Shown here in pieces: positions 60,071-64,000 of a DNA stretch of 64,000 bases. The stretch covers positions 62,001-126,000 of the forward strand of contig JABIGF010000021.1 in the NCBI GenBank assembly GCA_018650285.1, written 5' to 3'. The position numbers and the translations under genes were made by a program. The DNA is from Methanobacteriota archaeon (GTDB lineage: Archaea > Thermoplasmatota > Poseidoniia > Poseidoniales > Thalassarchaeaceae). The notes beneath the pieces are model-generated. The model was given only the letters and a program-made list of their open reading frames with translations. It was not told where the DNA came from and did not search any database. The number at the start of each line of letters is the position of its first letter. Positions within the stretch are counted from its first letter, which is position 1.

Positions 60071-60397
60071 TTATTCTTCTGAGTACATTATTTTTTGCGA
60101 CTCTATTAGACAGTTTAGCATCTTTAGAATCAAGGGGCTGGCTATTGAGTAAAACATTCGATTGCCATCGCGGCGGCAACTAACGATCTTACGGTCTTTC
60201 ATTTGCCGTAATAACTGACTTGTGACCGGTTGAGATAACCCTGTATGCCTCTGAACCTCTCCAACACTCTTCTCTCCGCTTTCCAAGAATTCAACTATTC
60301 TAATACGGTCAGAGTGGCCTAGCATTTTGACAATACCAGAAACTTCTTGGAGAAAAACAGCGTTAAACACTGTAGATTCATGTTCTCCTGTAACCAT
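60071..60397 (-). CDS. ArsR/SmtB-family winged-helix regulator
   Basis: IVKMLGHSDRIRIVEFLESGEKSVGEVQRHTGLSQPVTSQLLRQMKDRKIVSCRRDGNRMFYSI; only two Cys, no ELCVCDL metal site. Confidence 0.9.
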   Translation of the reverse strand: MVTGEHESTVFNAVFLQEVSGIVKMLGHSDRIRIVEFLESGEKSVGEVQRHTGLSQPVTSQLLRQMKDRKIVSCRRDGNRMFYSIASPLILKMLNCLIESQKIMYSEE

Positions 60398-60408
60398 TCA
60401 TCGCACCT

Positions 60409-60484
60409 ATACCAACCGGTATGCCCGGCAGTATATAACTATCATCATATATTCAAATATATTGATTATTAGATATATTCAATA
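60409..60484. promoter_or_regulatory. divergent promoter with nested inverted repeats (candidate ArsR operators)
   Basis: ATACC-AACC-GGTAT (60409-60422), TCAA-ATATA-TTGA (60453-60465), TATTGA-n13-TCAATA (60460-60484); minus-strand TATA-like TTATATAC at about 60431-60438. Confidence 0.55.
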
Positions 60485-60508
60485 AGGGCGAGTCTCCCGG
60501 CCGGCTCA

Positions 60509-60856
60509 ATGTGGAACCTGTTCAGTAGCGCAAACGACATCTCGGCTAGCCAAGTGATAAAGAAAATTGATGATGGATGGAGGCCGTATATCATTGATGT
60601 TCGCTCACGAGGTGAAGCGAATCAAACAGGTGTCATGAAAGGGACTAAACTCATCCACCCACATGGAAAAATTGCTGAAAAGAGGAAGGAACTCCCTCGT
60701 GACCGAGATATTCTCATCATCTGCCGAAGTGGAGCGAGGTCAAGTGTCGCCCTAAATAAATTGAAAGCGATTGGCTTTGAAAATGATTCTCTCTTCAACC
60801 TAAAAGGTGGGATCAAAGCCTATGCAAGAGCCGGTGGCGCTATCAAACGCCTTTGA
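60509..60856 (+). CDS. single-domain rhodanese
   Basis: YIIDVRSRGEANQTGVMKGT...ILIICRSGARSSVALNKLKAIGF; active-site loop CRSGARS. Confidence 0.9.
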   Translation: MWNLFSSANDISASQVIKKIDDGWRPYIIDVRSRGEANQTGVMKGTKLIHPHGKIAEKRKELPRDRDILIICRSGARSSVALNKLKAIGFENDSLFNLKGGIKAYARAGGAIKRL

Positions 60857-60859
60857 CAA

Positions 60860-62308
60860 CTACATCTTCAGAGTATCTGGCCCACCAAGTGGCAACTCAG
60901 TCAATGGCCCCAATGGGCCACGAAGAGCAGGCCCTGCGGACAGTGTGCCAATAATCGCTTCAGTATTGTAGATATTATGTGATAATGCAATCCAAGGCCT
61001 GCCTTCAATATCTATCACGACATCAATGAAATCTCCAAAGCCGCCACAACGAACTGAACCGCAATCTTCTGTCTCATCAAGATAATCCGATTTCACATTG
61101 ACTGCAACCGTTGTTATCAGTGGATTCTCAGCATAAGCATCCGTAATCATACCCATGTAACCAGACCATTCTGAATGATTTGACTCACCAATGTAGCCAA
61201 ACACAACTCTTCCATCTGCCCCACCAGCTATCGTTGGGAATCCTGTATAGTTTACACCTAGCGGCGCAACCATCAGTGGCTCAGACCAAGTATCACCTTG
61301 GTCTGAGGAAAACGAGTAGTATGGCAAATCATCTGTAGCGACCCAAAGCGCGTGAACATTGTCGCCTTCATCTGTCCCAATAGCAACTTCATGCCCACGC
61401 GATTGATGCTGTGTGTCAATCGTATGCTCGCTCCAAGTGCGACCTCCATCAGTAGAGCGGTATGCGGCAGGGCCATCGCAAGAAGGATTTCCACGATATA
61501 TCGCCCCATCATTTGCGCCGATTAAGTGGCCGTGAAGGCCGGCGCATTGTGAAACACCATTTGGCCAACCTGGAACTTGTCCTTCCCAAGTCATCCCCCC
61601 ATCGAGTGAAGTGTCACAAAAAGCACCTAGTGGACCTTGGTTACCCGTGTTGATACAGAAAACATAGATTGTTTCATGAAATAGCGGGCCAGAAAAATCG
61701 GGACCAGGAGGAACCGAAGCAACTGATTGATGGTCTTGAGGGGTGTAAACACCTGATGCAGGGAAAGGGGCGCTCCAACTATCACCTTCATTGTCGGACC
61801 ATTCAACAAACATTGTTGCCAATGCGTGCATATCGAATTTCATGATACGGTCAGTCCACGGGTCAACATAGACGTACGGGTCGTTAGAGTTGGCAATTTG
61901 TCCTGTAGCACCAGTCAGAAATGGCCCTACATCTTCCCAGTTTTGACCCTGGTCTTGACTACGAATAATGTGTGTACCCATCCCCAAACCATTGTGGTTA
62001 GTAAAGACGATAGTGCCTGAAGAAGTGACTCCAATAGTTGGTTCAAAAGTATCGTATCCAGTGCCATAATAGGTCCCTAGTGACCAAATTGGCGTCATGT
62101 TTGTTGACAAGTTTAGTTGGTCTGCTGACATATCAAGTGCGTTTGTCCAGTTTGAAAAATGATAGAATGTGTTGTTAGCGATTGGCTGGTCAAAATCGAA
62201 CACTGACGGCTCTTTCTCAACTAGTGGTTCATCCTTTCCAAAACAGCCAGAAATTGCAGGTGCAATCATTGTGAGCAGAACCAACATCGCAAAGGCACGT
62301 GGTCGCAT
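60860..62308 (-). CDS. secreted lipoprotein with BNR/Asp-box (sialidase-like) beta-propeller
   Basis: Lipobox-like PAISGCFG; Asp boxes SQDQGQNWED, SDNEGDSWSAP, SLDGGMTWEG, STDGGRTWSE, SSDQGDTWSE. Confidence 0.85.
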   Translation of the reverse strand: MRPRAFAMLVLLTMIAPAISGCFGKDEPLVEKEPSVFDFDQPIANNTFYHFSNWTNALDMSADQLNLSTNMTPIWSLGTYYGTGYDTFEPTIGVTSSGTIVFTNHNGLGMGTHIIRSQDQGQNWEDVGPFLTGATGQIANSNDPYVYVDPWTDRIMKFDMHALATMFVEWSDNEGDSWSAPFPASGVYTPQDHQSVASVPPGPDFSGPLFHETIYVFCINTGNQGPLGAFCDTSLDGGMTWEGQVPGWPNGVSQCAGLHGHLIGANDGAIYRGNPSCDGPAAYRSTDGGRTWSEHTIDTQHQSRGHEVAIGTDEGDNVHALWVATDDLPYYSFSSDQGDTWSEPLMVAPLGVNYTGFPTIAGGADGRVVFGYIGESNHSEWSGYMGMITDAYAENPLITTVAVNVKSDYLDETEDCGSVRCGGFGDFIDVVIDIEGRPWIALSHNIYNTEAIIGTLSAGPALRGPLGPLTELPLGGPDTLKM

Positions 62309-62420
62309 GATGCGGCGAATGCCAACCTAACTTCAATCGTTCGGTGAGGCCGAGTCAGAGTTAACACAGGAGATGTTAGCAAATCGAGGGTTTTCACCCT
62401 TCATCTTCATCATCTGGAAA

Positions 62421-63818
62421 TTATTCAGAATCTTCTTTTTGTGAAACAGTACCAAGATATTCAGGAAGTTCAACCCCTGCATTGGCAGCCACATCATGGA
62501 TCGGTGGTAGGCTCTTGACAAGACTACTGATGAAATTGGATGTTGAACTTCCATCTCCATCACCGCCAGAATCCCAAACTGTGATATTGTCAATCTTCAG
62601 ATTCTTGATTGCTTCAACCTGTGCCTCAACCATAGACTCAATCTTCTCTACCATGAGTAAAGTTGCTGCAGCCTTAGGGTCGCCTCCAGCACCGGCCACT
62701 AAACTCTTGTAACCAGTTGCTTTTGCTTCCAACACCTTCTGCACACCTTCTGCTTCAGCAGTATATCGTGCTAGAATTGCATCTGCTTCACCCTGTGCAA
62801 TACGGCGTTGGCGTTCTGCCTCAGCATCTGCAGCAATTTCAATTTGAGTCTTGGCAATCTCTTCACGCACAATCTCATCTGCACGCATACGCTCCTGCTC
62901 AAGCAGGTACTGTGCTTTCTGAACTTCCATCTCTGCAATTCTTCGAGCAACTTCAGCACGACGCATTGCTTCGGCTTCTTTCTCTGCTAATCCAGCATTG
63001 TATTCTGCAATGTTAGCCTTGGCAGTGTTCTCACCCTCGATTGCCAGTGCTTCTTGGCCTTGCACGAAAATACGCTGGTCTGCTCTAGCAGCCTTCTTTC
63101 CTTTCTCTGCCTCAGCCTCGTTTTCTGCAACTTGAATATCACGTGCACGGTTTGCTTGTGCAGAACCAATTGCACCATCACGGTCTGCAACTGCGACATC
63201 TGCTTTTGCAGCGTTAACTGCAGTAGCAGCTGCCTTCATACCGATGCTCTCAATGTATTCTGAATCGTCAGTAATATCTGTGATGTTGACGTTAATGAGG
63301 TACAATCCCAACTTGTGCAATTCATGCCCAACGTTGAGTGTGATTCGCTCAAGGAAATTGTCACGGTCTTGGTTAATCTGCTCAATTGTCAAAGAAGCAA
63401 CAGTCAAACGAAGTTGACCAAAAATAATTTCAGAAGCCATCTCCTCAATTTGCGATTTATTCAAATGTAGAAGACGCTCTGCAGCATTGTTCATGATGAG
63501 CGGGTCTGTACTAACACCCACAGTAAAAGTTGACGGGACGTGAATTCGAATATTCTGTAGTGATAGTGCATTGGTTAGGTTAATCTGAATGGTCATCGGG
63601 ACCAAACTGAGTTTCTTATAATCCTGAATCAATGGCCAAACCATCGTTGCACCACCATGGATACAACGAGATGCCCTACCACCTTTGACGCGACCGTAAA
63701 CGACCAATATTTCGTCAGATGCACATCGTTTGTAACGAGTTACAATCATAATAAACCCGAAAGCGAATAACAATAGTGTGCTAAATAAAATAATTACTAA
63801 CCATGTTTCTGCTGCCAT
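62421..63818 (-). CDS. flotillin-like SPFH-domain protein
   Basis: N-terminal TM, ILVVYGRVKGGRASRCIHGGATMVWPLIQDYKKLSL, long Ala/Glu coiled coil typical of flotillins. Confidence 0.92.
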   Translation of the reverse strand: MAAETWLVIILFSTLLLFAFGFIMIVTRYKRCASDEILVVYGRVKGGRASRCIHGGATMVWPLIQDYKKLSLVPMTIQINLTNALSLQNIRIHVPSTFTVGVSTDPLIMNNAAERLLHLNKSQIEEMASEIIFGQLRLTVASLTIEQINQDRDNFLERITLNVGHELHKLGLYLINVNITDITDDSEYIESIGMKAAATAVNAAKADVAVADRDGAIGSAQANRARDIQVAENEAEAEKGKKAARADQRIFVQGQEALAIEGENTAKANIAEYNAGLAEKEAEAMRRAEVARRIAEMEVQKAQYLLEQERMRADEIVREEIAKTQIEIAADAEAERQRRIAQGEADAILARYTAEAEGVQKVLEAKATGYKSLVAGAGGDPKAAATLLMVEKIESMVEAQVEAIKNLKIDNITVWDSGGDGDGSSTSNFISSLVKSLPPIHDVAANAGVELPEYLGTVSQKEDSE

Positions 63819-63827
63819 TTTTCCACC

Positions 63828-64000
63828 TCATTCCTCTTCACTTACTAACTCATCGCCGTCACTTAATAATTCAACAATCAGTGTTGAACCAATTACGTCG
63901 ACGACTTTGATAAATTCGCCTGTATCAATATGCAGGCTCTTGTCTTTGGCACGTGCCGTCAATGTACGAAGTGTACCATCTACGGCAACCTGGACCTTGC
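63828..64000 (-). CDS. C-terminus of NfeD-like OB-fold membrane protein (truncated by window end)
   Basis: Minus-strand frame ...KVQVAVDGTLRTLTARAKDKSLHIDTGEFIKVVDVIGSTLIVELLSDGDELVSEEE*; adjacent to flotillin as in NfeD-SPFH operons. Confidence 0.75.
   Translation of the reverse strand, partial: KVQVAVDGTLRTLTARAKDKSLHIDTGEFIKVVDVIGSTLIVELLSDGDELVSEEE

Noticed and set aside
60860-62308. BNR-repeat lipoprotein as a true sialidase
   Set aside because: Asp boxes give only the propeller fold; no convincing catalytic Arg triad or FRIP motif seen, so enzymatic function is not claimed.

Overview
The window looks like a contiguous piece of a marine planktonic euryarchaeal genome. Marine Group II / Poseidoniales-like is my inference from gene content and was not tested phylogenetically. 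It is gene-dense with almost no intergenic space. Archaeal informational genes include aRF1 with NIKS and GGQ motifs, aIF2-beta, class I LysRS, ArgRS, NOG1-like GTPase, Trm56 and a tRNA-Leu(UAA) with encoded CCA. Metabolic blocks include: (i) a complete lipoate-dependent branched-chain-type 2-oxoacid dehydrogenase locus with its own lipA and lipB; (ii) bacterial-type folate genes (folB-like, pteridine-reductase-like SDR, folP); (iii) carAB and pyrH; (iv) PEP synthase. The most interesting region is about 53.1-60.9 kb, a candidate sulfur-oxidation island. It reads ArsR-type regulator - TusA - DsrE2-like - rhodanese/persulfide-dioxygenase-like fusion - fused 4Fe-4S/NrfD protein - cytoplasmic-type molybdopterin oxidoreductase - TauE/SafE permease, with a divergent single-domain rhodanese and nested inverted repeats in the divergent promoter. 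Other highlights are a 3005-aa surface protein (TSP3-like Ca-binding repeats + transglutaminase core + Ig-like array + TM + DUF4129-like tail), a Regnase/Zc3h12a-like NYN RNase, a SAP-TM-M28 peptidase, a Lys/Ala-rich H1-tail-like small protein, and a 38-aa zinc-ribbon microprotein missing from the ORF track. No CRISPR array, rRNA, transposase or integrase was recognised.
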